Shown piece after piece: positions 11,871 to 23,699 of a stretch of DNA of 64,000 nt. How positions within the stretch are numbered: the stretch's first letter is position 1; each line of letters begins with the position of its first letter. Both the position numbers and the translations under genes were made by a program. The notes below the pieces were generated by a model, which saw nothing but the letters and a program-made list of their open reading frames with translations, made no database searches and was not told where the DNA came from. This DNA comes from Paramarasmius palmivorus (lineage: Eukaryota > Basidiomycota > Agaricomycetes > Agaricales > Marasmiaceae), in assembly GCA_037176845.1 (NCBI GenBank), contig JAYKXP010000172.1:25748-89747 (forward strand), in the 5' to 3' direction.

Positions 11871-12819
11871 TGCATAAAGCACACATCACTGAGTGAAACA
11901 AGTACATCCAATTTCCTCCTTACTTTGTCCCATCATGATCACCTCTAACTCAGCTCACTTGCCTAATTTTGTACCTGTAACGTGTAATGTTGACCTCGTT
12001 GCTCCTTGCTCAGATGTAACGCACTGGCCCCTTGTCGCTACCATTCAGTTGGATATCGTAAGTCAGGTTGAATGCGCTCTGCACAGTGTAATAAACCATA
12101 CTTCAGTCACCTATGGTCCTGAATATACAACTCATGCCTCATCTTCCTTAGGTAGCAGGTGTGCATTAAGTTATAAGGTGGGCTAGATGCCCTCCTTGCC
12201 AGCTTCTACATCACAAGACTTGGATTCAGAAATACCATTGCACAATAGAAAGAACATAGTGGAATACCCATATGTAGACTGCTACAAAGGTGTGTTACTT
12301 CACTGTGTTACATACATCATTGCTATATTAAGGTGGGCTCGAAGAAATGTCAACAGTATGCTGGCTGGTGCATCAGTGTATTCACAATCAACAGAAACAA
12401 ATCGTGAAGCAATGTACGCATCAAGTACCTCCTTTAAATGCGAAATCCCAAAACAGCTTCTTGTTACAACCACATGAATACCCTAAGGTCTTATGAGCAG
12501 AAACCCTAGTCACCATGTGTTTCTTCATGACCCATCACATGAACAAGCCGTGGAAGCACAACATTTTCTCCACAGTTATACATTATGTGGAGGTGCTCAT
12601 ACTGAAAAATGTCATGTCAAGATTGCTACATTTTGAGTATCAGTGCTCATCGGTGATGCAGGAACTTGACAACGAATCCACAAAGCATGTAGATGATGGT
12701 TATAACTCGGATTTATGGACTATTCAAATATTTTACATTGAACATTTACTATAACACTTCCATAGAATTAATATGCATTGATATTCAATGGTCATACCAA
12801 ATAGCCAGCCAAGCGATAG
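11871..12819 (+). other. Helitron 3' non-coding tail
   Basis: About 950 bp between the stop of the Rep-helicase gene and the terminal hairpin. It holds several short open frames with no recognisable domain and no clear splice structure. AT-rich composition like the rest of the element. Possibly 3' UTR, possibly captured host sequence; nothing supports a second gene. Confidence 0.5.
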
Positions 12820-12844
12820 GCCGGCTGCGCCGGCACTTCCCTAG
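12820..12844 (+). repeat. Helitron 3' terminal hairpin and CTAG end
   Basis: GCCGGC-TGC-GCCGGC palindrome at 12820-12834, spacer ACTTCC, terminus CTAG, next base T. This gives the exact right boundary of the transposon and its orientation (same as the Rep-helicase gene). Confidence 0.85.
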
Positions 12845-12949
12845 TGAGCATAGCGGCATCTTAACGATGACTATTGACTTCTACCAATGTTCCTTGACAA
12901 TCTTGAGGTGTGTTGACAGGAATCAGCTGATATCATGAATTTATCACTG

Positions 12950-14100
12950 AGGATCAAACCGCGTGACAACGAATTGTTGATCACCACGGTATCGTCAGTC
13001 ACAGGTCACACTCGAGTTCAATGCTTCCACCTACTAGCTTGAACGGATCTTCCGTGGAAACCCTGCCAGCGGATTACGATTTATCTCTCCCCCGTTCATA
13101 GTCATCCTCCTTGCAGTTCCACCACCTTCTCGCTTCCATTCTCTGTCATGGTCTCTTTTCCAATCCCAATCACGCCTTCCGCTAGGTTCAAATTTCCGAC
13201 CAATATCTACGCCTGTCAACCCCATAGCCTCTTCCTCTTCAACGTTCGCGCCCTCGTGCATCACGCTCTTCTATGATGCCGCCAGGGGACGTGAAGGAGT
13301 CGTCATCGATATTGAAGCCAAAGGTGTGTAATCCCTTGTGTAACTCCTCGTCGAGGTACTGAATGCTTGTGTTAGCTACTGAATCACTGCCCATGTCGAT
13401 CTTTCAACCCTTTCTTTACCATCAAACAGTATGACGGACGATATTTAGTTGAACTCATTGATCCTTCCGATACCCGAAGCTGGTGTGATGTCTTGACATA
13501 CTCTTCCGTACTTTCGCTGACCGCTTCTCAAGTCCATGTCACCTTGACGGTTCTAGTCGCTCGCAGATGTTGATGGGCGGAAATTAACGCCGTTGACCAT
13601 ACGTGCTCAAAAACGCCTGTTATCCTCTTCTCTACGCTGTAATCCTGTCGTTGGTGGTTAGCTAACAACACGGTCCAGCGCGAAATACGTGCGTCGTGTT
13701 GTGTCAATGTCGCGCTCACCAGTGTTAACTTATGCGGGCTCATCTGTTTCTAGTTCTGCTTTTCCCTCAGTAAGGAATCATGGTTGCCAAAGTGAACAAG
13801 TTCGCTGTCAGAACTGGCTTTTCCTCAGACCATCATTTCGATCTTCACTTTTGGGTACGTCCAGCCGTTTCCCTATACGCTGTTTCCTATCACATACCTT
13901 CCTATTCTTTAGTAAAACCCCCTCCATATATTATACAAAGCGTCACGGGATACTGCCCCTTGCTGTTCAGTGGTATACACGCTGCAGCAAGCCCATTCTA
14001 CCATCGGCATGCGCCGCAGATTCTCGTTCGCAAGCTTGAAACCGTGTTCCGTCATGATTTCGACTCTACATGCAGGATCCTTATCCAAATACGCTCTTAG
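12950..14100 (+). CDS. Probable spliced hypothetical gene, fragmentary model
   Basis: Not recognised. Several stretches look coding on the plus strand: a segment reading CITLFYDAARGREGVVIDIEAK (about 13249-13326, given here with start and end only as a guide), a segment reading YDGRYLVELIDPSDTRSW (about 13431-13485) after a good acceptor (ATCAAACAG), and an exon pair joined over a GTACGT...CTTTAG intron (13855-13910) giving SSLLVKPPPYIIQSVTGY. The full exon chain could not be closed. It starts just right of the Helitron 3' end, so it may be the downstream part of a gene the Helitron interrupted; this is inference. Confidence 0.3.
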
Positions 14101-14941
14101 CCCCGTAAACGGACGCGTCGGCCAGTTCCTGCTTACCCGCTTTTCACTATACGACATACGGAAAGGCCTCGTTTGTTGTTTCTTCCTGTTAACTTACATT
14201 CTCCCACGTCTTATGGATCCATATCTCCATACCATTACAAGCCTTTCTTGCTCCTGCCTAATGGGTTCCATTCGGTCATATACCGCTTACCTTTTGTGCT
14301 GGTTCCCCCGGTCGAAATTTTTTGCTTGATCTACCCGACATGTGTTTCTAAGGAACTGGTACTCGGGCCAAAACAATAGTAGACAAAGGATACTACTTTC
14401 AGGACACCACACGGTCTCGGCTCGTCCTTCGTCTTTATTATATCCACTTTTTTTTTGCTAACTGGCGTTTGCGACACTCAGACAAGGTGATATACGCGAC
14501 CATTTTGATCGTTCACTAAGCAAATGGTACCCTCCTCATTAAGACGTCTTTCAACCCTTTTCATTCATTCTCGACATCCGCACCGGTCGTCATTTTCCCA
14601 GTTCGGACCCCCGGTCTGAACACCTTTGCTTGGTCAATTGTGAAAGAAATATACGGTGAACAGGTAGATACCTTCTTTATGCTCACATCACCGTCCAAAC
14701 GTAGCGCTGCTCTGAAAGTAACGTGACGCAGCCAATCTAACAGCGACATCCGATACAACTCGGTAGCGTAATCTTTCACGGTGTGTATCTGAGTCCAACA
14801 TTGCCGTCTTGTTCGTCAGAGCATATGGAGTATGTCGTCGTTATCTGTACATAGGGTGACACCTTCCTTTCTATCGAGTATGCTAATACACTTTCAGTCA
14901 TTCCCCGCTTCCACCCTGCCACTGAGCCATTGGAACCATCG
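14101..14941. other. No gene assigned
   Basis: A minus-strand frame at 14561-14779 (MKDYATELYRMSLLDW...) could be a 3' exon of the gene to the right, but no convincing splice link was found. Otherwise nothing supportable. Confidence 0.3.
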
Positions 14942-16496
14942 TCAAGACTGTGCTCTCGCTATGTGAGCGTCGTGCGCGCTACTCCTAATATTAGACGTAC
15001 CTGCATCTGCAGCATCATGGAGTTCGCGTCCGTATATCACAACCACACCCAACAACGTCGCCAAGTCCGTTCTTAACAAGTTTATTGACGCTAAGTCGTA
15101 TCTTGAAGCAACTTCTTGCACACCGCTTCCAACCCTGTTTGTGATAGACGTTTCCAATCTGATCACTTCCGCTGCCCACAATTGTTGGCTTGGTACGTGT
15201 CTCAGATCCATCTCTGCAGCAGAATATCCAACCGGACATTGCATGACAAATGCTAGTGTACTTCGAACGCTTTCATCGAACACCACGCTCTTCATCGTCT
15301 CCACAATCAATGCAACATTGGATCGAAAACGAGAGGTGAGCAATGGCGTGTTCGGGAGGCTCCGCTGCATGGAAATCGGATACTCCTGCAATGTGTTTTT
15401 CAGAACAGAACAGCGGTCGTAATCACAGGGATTCACGTACTGCGATGTTTCGCAAGAGAAATAACTCCATCTGACGTGCACCGTAATTCCCATCTGTGGT
15501 TAACGTGCCCAGCAAACCGTTTGTCGTTCGCGGGAAAGAATCCACTATACGATTGAGCAACTCCTGGTGTGCTGGAACGGATACAGATATGAAATGCTCC
15601 CAGCTGTTCAAAGGAAAGAACGACATGAGGGAATAGTAACACTAAGATGCTCGTCTTGTGGTACAATTATAGTATCCCAATAAAAATGTACTGCATATAC
15701 CTTTCCGGGTGATTGACCGCAGCAATCGCACGTCACCACTTGACCAGTATCCTGCTTCCTTCTTTCTTGCCCCTTTGGTAGAAGGTAAGCGTCCACCAGG
15801 TGGATGCTAAATCTTAATTTGCCACGGAGTGATACTTGTGTCTATCGTTTGCCTTCCCCGTGTCATCTAAGGTAAAACGGGGTTCACTTCAACGTAACCA
15901 TTGACGAAAACGAGACCCTAAGGAAGCCTAAAGTTACCCCAAGTGGACTGTCTCTCGATAGACTCAACGTGAATCGACTAGTTCTTGCTTCCTATAGGGA
16001 TGGTAACCTTTCAAATCTGCTACGGCTATCCAGAATACCTACGTCTCTATATCTTCGTCTAATCTACGCCACTGCCGAGGCTCACCGTGAGCCTTGCATA
16101 CGCAAATTCAGTCTTGGACCAGTTTCCCACTTTCTGCTTCAAGAGCGCCAACTCCCCCACGGGAACTACCAAGATACATTCAGTCCACACGACATGTTCA
16201 CCGTTGTCGAACCTCTTTTCGAACCGAATGTTAAACTGAGGACAGTTCAGATATTGATAGCAGGACCACGTAGACGGTTCACGTACCTTCAGTCCTTCGG
16301 ACAGAGAGGCATTCGCTACTTTCTGGATGCAATCCAGAATCAAGGTTGCAACATGTCCGGTAGGCATGATTACCGTGCTCGAAAGGTTAGGATACATCAA
16401 CGGTATTGAGAGGAATCTCCGGCGAAGGCGAAGGATGTTCTGGTCCATTTTCTCGCTATCAGCTATATACTGATAAAGACCTGTCAAAAATTCCAC
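14942..16496 (-). CDS. Spliced hypothetical protein
   Basis: Unrecognised multi-exon gene. The exons read (5' to 3'): one starting MEFLTGLYQYIADSEKMD and ending SLSEGLK (16287-16496); FNIRFEKRFDNGEHVVWTE onward to about 16078; a middle exon ending VVTCDCCGQSPGK; WEHFISVSVPAHQELLNR to FLLRNIA; and a last exon from EYPISMQRSLPNT to the stop at 14942. The join FLLRNIA|EYPISM uses a GTACGT donor and TTGCAG acceptor in phase. A CxxC (CDCC) is the only metal-site-like feature. Exons between 15.8 and 16.0 kb are unclear and the true start may lie further upstream. No function is proposed. Confidence 0.45.
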
Positions 16497-16699
16497 GACC
16501 GCCTCTTCGAGACAGAGCGGACCGTTCGTGTCGCTTATGCTCAGTCAGTAAACCATCGTAGACTAAGAGTATCACGGATGCACTCGTACCGATGAACACA
16601 TTCTACACACCCTGTCGTGTATCTCCACATCTCCAGCGAGGCCAACTCGCAGTCGTATTCCGATGGTGTACTATATGAAAATTTGTTCAGACGTAGTGT

Positions 16700-17903
16700 T
16701 CAGCCCAAAGCGTGCACAAGCACTTGCAGTTCCGATATTTCGCTGCTGCTGCCGTCCGAGCCCTCCTCTTCTTCCTCGAGTAGTTCTGCTTCGAATATAT
16801 CTCTACACTCCTGCGCAGTATCATCGGCGTCGGCAGTATTTGCGTTGATCGGCGTAGACTGCTTTTTCAGAGCAGAGAAACACGGATGATTGCGTACAGC
16901 CTGTTCTGCCTCCCACGTAAGAATGTAGCTGGCACTCAGCAAATTACTCATCAACCGACTCTTAACGACTCGGGCTGAATCCACACCAGTACAACTGACG
17001 TTCCAGGAGGTTGTAAAAAGCGCATCGTATGCACTTGCATCCACATCCTTCTCCGAAAGAGGAGCCAAGTTGATGATCCACGAATGTCGATCCCCTACCC
17101 AACGGGTCTTCCCAGACAATTCACAATCATAGTCAAGGAGTTCCACCGCAGTGATCGTATCGATAGGATGCCAACCGCGACTACAATACTTCAACCTCGC
17201 GCTCGTAACCGATCCACTGGTGGAGGTGAGGAATAACGATTTGTAGTCGATAAAAGAGGTTTTCGGATATAAGGAAATAATTTGAGTTGCTGTTGCGATA
17301 TTCATCACCGCCGCTGAAACGTGAAGTTAGAACGACAACACCGAACAAACATCGACACATACTGGAATGAAATCCCAATATAACATCTATCGGTTCGGTT
17401 CGAGTAGCTACTATCTGAATCTTACCGCCCTCCTTGTGTACGAATGTGAATACTCCAGCAAGTGCAGAGTTGTCGTATCGGTCTGCGATATTTCCTGTGT
17501 TGGGCGTCCAACTCGACAACTCTGCTTTTACAGCAAGGTAAAAATCGGGGTTTTGCTCGATTGTGCACCTCCTGTTGCCTTCTATCTTGGTTGCCAGCGG
17601 AATGAACACGAAGCCAATATCGAGTAGAAACTTCCCAAACATCTGCGCGTGACATGACCGTACGAAGACATCCAAATCCGCTGGTTGGAAATCTTTACGC
17701 GACAGAACCTTCACAAGTACCGAACCGGAAACGATTCCACCTGTACGAGCTAGCAACACACGAAAGTTCTCGATGTCGACCGCAGAGGGGAAAAAAGAAC
17801 GATATATGTTGGTTACTCCGAACACGATGTCGTCGTATGCTTGGACCTGATTTCTTGTCGACCTACAAACTTTCCTGAACGTCTCGATCTCGGAAGGGGT
17901 CAT
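16700..17903 (-). CDS. Nucleotidyltransferase-fold protein (basidiomycete family)
   Basis: Two exons (17363-17903 and 16700-17313) with a 49 bp GTATGT...TTTCAG intron; the join gives GFHS|TAVMNIATATQI and 384 aa in phase. An N-terminal segment like an F-box-linked helix (MTPSEIETFRKVCR) precedes TGGIVSGSVLVKVL and then ADLDVFV. That matches the nucleotidyltransferase superfamily pattern G-[GS]...D-h-D-h, seen in many copies in Agaricomycetes. Further conserved blocks are ISLYPKTSFIDYKSL and RWVGDRHSW. The C-terminus is an acidic tail (EAELLEEEEEGSDGSSS). An upstream exon is possible, because a CTTGCACAG acceptor lies just before the chosen ATG and the frame is open through VPIFDEM. Substrate unknown; activity is inferred only from the motif. 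Confidence 0.6.
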
Positions 17904-19258
17904 TTCATCGAAAATGGGAACCTGTGCAAGATAAGGACTTGGACGTAATTAGCAAAGTAAACTTGAGCCTTTTGCAAGTGTACCAGTTACTTACATGTTC
18001 TCCAGTGAATGCGCGTGTACTGGTCCAATAGACGACATAGCGATAATGGAGTTTTCTCTAGTCAGTGAGCAAGTTATTTGAGTATATTCGTAATCCGGCA
18101 ACAATTGTAAAGTAGTCCGACACGTTCGTGGATCAAACAACTTTCCAGAGCAACTCACACCCTCGTTCCTGTCCGATCTCACCTTCCATTTATGCCTGTA
18201 CAATCCTAGGGACCGTCGTACATGCTCAGTCAGTTTGTTTTCCCGATAAAAGAGGGTTTATCGCGAACCCGCGCTTCGAATATAAGTTTCCACGACAGTT
18301 CTGGCACGTAGAGCGTTTGAAGCTTATCCCAATCTGGGCTGAATGAAAGGTTGTAAAAAGACGTTACTATTAAACCGCGAGGCGACCAATTTGTAGTTGT
18401 TTGGACATGCGGAGTTCAGAATGACGACGCACATGACCACATCCAAGCCAAAATACAGTCAATCTTCCCCGCTGGGTCGAAACGCACTTGCTGCAAGTTT
18501 CCCTTTCCGACACAGTAGCTTCTTACTGGAAAGGTGAGGTAACCTTCATCCTTCTTTGATCAATACTCTGTTCTGATTCTGGAATATCCTAGGACATGAA
18601 CCATGGGTCTCCTTCGTACGCCGAGCTCCTCAGTTATTCTCTGTCTATCAACCTCTTTCATGCACCATCAACCCCCACTCTTATCAGGCAGCTGTCCTGA
18701 CACATACCTTCAAATCCTTTTCGGTATCATATCCCTCATTATCAGGACCAAGAGTAGGAATCAGTTCTTCGATTTTGGGTGACCTGCGTTAACTAGCGGA
18801 ATTTTCCAGCCAAATCATTTATCGTCCAACGAATCTCAATCTTTCATGGAAAATACAGCAAATATGAGTGCGCCCTTTTTCCATTAGTACTCCCCACAAT
18901 GCTTCCAATCCGTACGACGATTCACCTCCCTCAGAGACCACCTCGGCCGAAGAAAACTAACACCGATTCTATCGCAGATTTTCGGATATGTATAACCGAA
19001 AACCGCAAAGGTTCAAAGACGCAGAGCGACACGTACAATTCTTTCTCTGTTTCTTATCTTCCTGTCAGACGATATTCGCGGACTCGGTACGTTACGCTGG
19101 AACTCTACTCGACATAAACTTTCTTACAAACATTTTAATGCAGTCTACCAACGTCTTCCGAAACTCCACTCTGGGAATATTTTATTCCTCCTACCCAGAA
19201 ATATCTGACCTTATAAACCGACAGCTCAGCCCATTTCTTCCTCGTCACAATATCCAGC
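17904..19258. other. Intergenic, no gene assigned
   Basis: May hold a short 5' exon of the nucleotidyltransferase-like gene (minus strand, about 17.99-18.2 kb), but the reading phase does not close. The rest shows no frame with recognisable protein or consistent splice sites. Confidence 0.35.
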
Positions 19259-19944
19259 ATGGATGAAGATAACACTCCCCAAGAGCCCCTTCTGCGCGCT
19301 TTGAAGGGTATTGCTGGTCTTGGATCTATTGGCGAGTCTTTCCATTTCGCTCGCGACTTTATCTGACACCAGGTTTCAGGCGGACTATCCAACACACTGG
19401 ACTCCTTGAACGAACACCAAACTCAAGTGGTCAACGCCGTGGTGTCCACGATGGTTATGAAAGGTACTCCCTATTATTCATCGCTCCGAGTATTTGACTT
19501 ACGGGATATGTAGACTACTTGCTCAAACATGTTCAACTCATTCACGCTCACACTGTTGCCAACCCTAGCGCAGCGGACGTTCCACCCACTCTCGTCTTGC
19601 ACTGCACCAAGTGCAACGAACCGGTTACTATGCCACCACCGGAAAACAGGTGGTATGCGGTCTTCGCGGGCATGCGGGTCGGGTGGGTACGTGGCTGGTA
19701 AGCATCCCATCCATTCAAGCACTGCGTATTCGCCGGTACTTACTGTTTCCTATGCAGGGATAGAGTCAAGACTCTAGTACTGCACGTTCCCGGCAACAAA
19801 TATTCGTCGTACAAAACCATGGAGGACGCTCGTAAGGCATTCATATACGCATTTATTACCCGCCATGTCGAAGTGGCTGTCTTGGACAGTAAACCATCTC
19901 TTTTTGACCCTGTTCCCCATGTCGACGGCATGCTATTCCCTTGA
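19259..19944 (+). CDS. Small protein with viroplasmin / RNase H1 N-terminal-like domain
   Basis: Four exons (19259-19316, 19380-19463, 19514-19697, 19758-19944) give 513 nt, 170 aa. After an acidic start (MDEDNTPQEPLLRAL) and a helical stretch, a CTKC motif precedes RWYAVFAGMRVGWVRGW, then a valine-rich strand and KYSSYKTMEDARKAF. The pattern WY-V--G--VG---W ... V-G--Y--Y-T---A---F is that of the hybrid-binding domain at the N-terminus of RNase H1 (viroplasmin-like), which binds RNA-DNA hybrids or dsRNA. No RNase H catalytic domain follows, so this is a stand-alone domain protein of a kind common in Agaricomycetes. The first donor (GTCTTG) is weak; the others are canonical. Role unknown. Confidence 0.65.
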
Positions 19945-20474
19945 TTTCCTTATCCTCTGTACCTGCGTTCCCACTTTGCTCGTTCGTTTTCACCACTGTC
20001 GTTACCTTTGTGTCCAGATGTCGAGCCGATCTCTCGTCTATGATCTCAATTCATTGATTGCTTTTGAAGACTGAAATTCACCTTCTCCGCGGATATCCTA
20101 GGTCGCCTTTACTAGTAAGTAACCTTTCCTCTTCGTTCTTGGCATGTGGCTTCCTTAACTTAACTGGCGTGTGTACTTCTTGATATCGTACGCCTGCAGG
20201 ACCTATGATTCCGGACATACGCGCGGTAATGTAATGTGTATTGGGTTTGGAGGTGACATGAGCACACAGGCTACGCACTTAGGCATAGATGTATGTATTA
20301 CCTACTGAATGAGCTTCAATGAATAAATTTACATTGTTCTGTGGTATTGACAGTCGAAGAACAACATGGACAGCACTTGTAGGTCGTCAGGATAATAAAG
20401 AACGTGGGCTACCTCGGACTTCTCCGAACGCCCTTATAACACGAGGTAAAAACATGTTCTGAAGTCAAACCGCC
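19945..20474. other. Intergenic, nothing recognised
   Basis: Short frames only; no domain, RNA gene or repeat seen. Confidence 0.5.
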
Positions 20475-21655
20475 ATGTCCGCGACAAATGGCTTTGCCCC
20501 AGCAGCTCGTCTTGCTACATATGTGTCGGGGTCGAACACTCCGTTGGATCCAACTCGAACTGTTTTGTATTATGACGTTGCAATCATTGTCATGAAAATG
20601 GCAGTATTAACAGCACGGAATTGGAACGAAAGCAGCACCAACTACTTTTTGGTGTCTAAGGAATACACCGCGCAGTAAGTGCTCTTTGGTTGAATTGGTT
20701 CTATTAAACTCACCGCTTATTGCTTAGATTACGACTCGTCCTCTACGATCGAGTCATCATTAAAACCGCTTCTGCATTGAACCTCCTCCATCGCACCGTT
20801 ACCACGACACCTGCCATCGCGCAGCTCATCAAAGATTGCCAAGTTCTCCTTTTTCCGACAAACCACCATTCTGTTCCTTACTTGAAGACCGCCTATCGAG
20901 CGGTTCCCCAGCAAGTCGCCAGAATTCTAACAGAAATAGCGCCCTCTGTAACGTCGCTCGTTCTCACACTACCTATCCATCCCGAAATACTATACGCATT
21001 CCGTTCCAGCGCATACCCCATGTTACATACCCTTCGCACTTTTCACAACTTTCTTCTCGCTCCTAACATCACGATCTGGTATCAAGCTCAGCTTAGGAGC
21101 TGGTATCATTGGCTTGAAAACGGAACACGAACCGGCCGGCGTCCAAGGTTGACCAACGCCAACATCCCTAGCTATCCCTTCCCCCTCCTAAAACACATTG
21201 ATATCCATTTCGATGACGGAACTCCTCACTTCGACTGTCCCGCATATGACTACCGACACCTCCGTGCTGCAAAGGAAGTCACATTTCGTCTAGCAAATGA
21301 CGAAAGCTGGGAATACAATCTCTACGAGTATCTGCAGTTCATAAATCCGCCTAGGCACGCAGACGTCCTCGCATTGAAGTGGTGGCCTACCTCGCCTCCA
21401 GTGCCCGATGACCAGAACGCATACCTGTTCCACCCCAAGACTGTTATCCCAATTGTAGGTAATCCAGCGGTACACCAATTGCCCGTCGGTGACGGTATGG
21501 ACTTTTTCAATCGCATCACGTTAATGGTACCAGCATCAACGCTCTCGCCTATCTTCTGGCGGGAAGCGAAGAAATACCTTCGTAGTCGTTACTTAGATCC
21601 CAGTGTACTTTCCAGAAACTCACACAATCTTGTCACCGTCGTCAGAACCTCATAG
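20475..21655 (+). CDS. Hypothetical protein, paralog A of a tandem pair
   Basis: Two exons (20475-20674, 20728-21655) joined over a GTAAGT...GCTTAG intron; 375 aa. It starts MSATNGFAPAARLATY. A conserved early block YFLVSKEYTAQ leads into LRLVLYDRVIIKTASALN, followed by blocks SLVLTLPIHPEIL, FHNFLLAPNITIWYQ and WREAKKYLRSRYLD. The layout, an F-box-like helical start followed by strand-helix units, resembles the many F-box/LRR-like proteins of basidiomycetes, but no F-box consensus is visible. It is followed by a diverged tandem paralog with the same intron position. No function is proposed. Confidence 0.72.
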
Positions 21656-22122
21656 ACATGCTTGTTCATACGCCGTAACATATATCTTGATCTTGCTCTG
21701 TCACGTCGATATATACATCAATCTTACTGTTTTACTTTGACTCGAAGTTACATTGTTATATATTGATAGGCCTTTCAACCACAAGAATGGTACGCATGCA
21801 CCCCAGGCAACTGTTCACGTGAGATGCCACGTCGACTATCTACGCCGTTGGTCCCGAACCTCCACCACAAGACTCCCCACTTTTGGCAAACAAAATTCGG
21901 TAACTTCGTCGACTTTGGAGATTCCTTTTCTGAGCTGATTCTATCTGATTCTCAGGTTGCATATAGTTTCTTTGGCAGCAAACAGCTCCACATCTTTCAA
22001 ACTATCAAACAACCTTGTGAACATGTACACCTCTTCAGACAATATATACCCAATGCAAGACCACAGACATGGCACCCTTATCAGCAAATCCGCTAGTAAT
22101 CCACTGACGCGTCTTCTCCGTC
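21656..22122. other. Intergenic between the tandem paralogs
   Basis: Contains the 3' end of paralog A and the promoter of paralog B. No other gene, repeat or RNA recognised. Confidence 0.5.
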
Positions 22123-23347
22123 ATGACGGAACATGCACTCTCTACTTCACACGTTTTCGAAACCTCTTTCAGTAATCTCTCTATTTCTGGGGACCGCCAA
22201 CAACACATCAAGAAAGCCGACGAATCCAAACACCGACCAAAACTAGTGGGAGACGTGGTCGACATCTTACTCAGAAATATAGTGGAGGATGCGAGGGAGA
22301 AGGAAGAGAGTATCACAAGCTATTTACTGGTGTCTCGCGAATATGTCGAAAGGTGTGTGTGTTGGTTCCACCAGGACTGGACACATTTTGACTGATCTAC
22401 TTAGCTTGTTAACGATCGTCTATAAGTCTATTTATATCACAGACCGCCGAAGATTATCACTCCTCCGTGATACAGTTGTCTCCAATCCTGCACTCGCACG
22501 GCGTGTAAAAGCGCTATCGATATCTACCCCGTTGGTCCCGTTTGCAATCCTCCAACCAGTGTACAATGAACAAGAACATCGAGGAATACCAGTGCTCATA
22601 GCCGAGGTAATCCTCGTTGTTTCGCCTACTTTGAGGGCACTCTGCCTAAAAGTACCTGTTCACCCCCGGTTAATTCATACCTTTCGAACATGTGCCTTCC
22701 CTGAACTTCGCTCACTCGACACTTTCCATCCATTCCTGCTCGATCTACGCACTACTATATGGATTTACAATCGACTGTCTGATTGGTATCAGTCTCAATA
22801 CGATGCCAACGCAAACTTCTGGCCCGACCAGCCTTCCCTCACTGAGCCAGACATGCCTGTCCTACCTTGGCCAGTTCTGCATCGTCTCACAGTCAGATTC
22901 GATGGGTCCATGCCTGAGTTTTCCAACTCCTCTATCGACATGCGAAGGATGCATTCTGTACAGGAACTTATTATTCGTCTCTGGAGATTCGAGAACTGGG
23001 AGTTCAACGTACAGCGCTTTCTTATCTACATTCAACCTCCGTCGAATGCAGAAGTGGCTGCGCTCATGTTGTCGTCAGTAACCTCCCACCCCATTGAAAA
23101 CTACACGATGCTCTTCAGTCCAATAATGGTCATACCAACAGCCACTAACGCACTGGCTGACCTTTCGCTCACAGAGGATCCATCTGCGCCAACTGACATA
23201 CTCCTATTTGCGTCGCCGTACCAATTGCGTTCCAAGAAATTTTGGCGGAAAGCGAGACGACACATTCTATATAGGAACGTCGATGGGAGTCCGTTCCTAC
23301 CCTTTGGCGTAGACCATATCATGAGTCTCCGCCGAAAGGAGGCATAG
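22123..23347 (+). CDS. Hypothetical protein, paralog B of a tandem pair
   Basis: Two exons (22123-22352, 22405-23347) with a GTGTGT...ACTTAG intron at the same place as in paralog A; 390 aa. Shared landmarks with paralog A: SYLLVSREYVES|LLTIVYKSI, LCLKVPVHPRLIHTFR, FHPFLLDLRTTIW, a conserved NWEFNVQRFL / SWEYNLYEYL block and FWRKARRHILYRN. Identity to paralog A is moderate, so the duplication is old. Starting Met chosen as the first in frame after a stop, followed by a Ser/Thr-rich leader. Function unknown. Confidence 0.72.
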
Positions 23348-23659
23348 GGAGTCTTGGAACCATGAAACCGTAGATTTCGAATACAATGCAGACTCGAAAG
23401 GCCAGATGTAATGTAACATGATGAATTGTACCTATATCAGATCAAGTGTACGAATGTAATCGACAACTTTCAGCCTATGCTATGTTCTCACACACTACTA
23501 TGATACTAAGACATAACTCGTGCTTGTATACACCATTTAACCGTTAACGTTAAATACCGGCAAATATCGATACTTATTACAGTGAAGCCGAGATGAATAA
23601 CAACGCTCATTTTCCTCTCAAATCCCGAACTCGTTCCAGTCGGCGGTTTACGCCGACCC
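23348..23659. other. Intergenic, nothing recognised
   Basis: No frame of note; 3' flank of paralog B. Confidence 0.5.
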
Positions 23660-23699
23660 ATTCAAGCTAGTGTAGGTAAGACATTAGACAATGTGATAG

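Larger units (their letters stand above)
4895..12844 (+). mobile_element. Autonomous Helitron (rolling-circle transposon)
   Basis: The 3' end fits Helitron rules: a perfect 6 bp stem hairpin (GCCGGC, loop TGC, GCCGGC; 12820-12834), a 6 nt spacer, then CTAG at 12841-12844 followed by T. Helitrons end in CTRR after such a hairpin and insert between A and T without target duplication. The 5' TC end is not certain. A candidate A|TC lies at 4894/4895, about where base composition falls from host-like to AT-rich, and other A|TC sites lie nearby (for example 4965). The element is about 8 kb and carries one long intron-less Rep/helicase gene, so it looks autonomous and recently active. Confidence 0.8.

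Noticed and set aside
16134..16169. 36 bp intron in the hypothetical gene at 14.9-16.5 kb
   Set aside because: Too short and unnecessary, because the frame reads through in phase.
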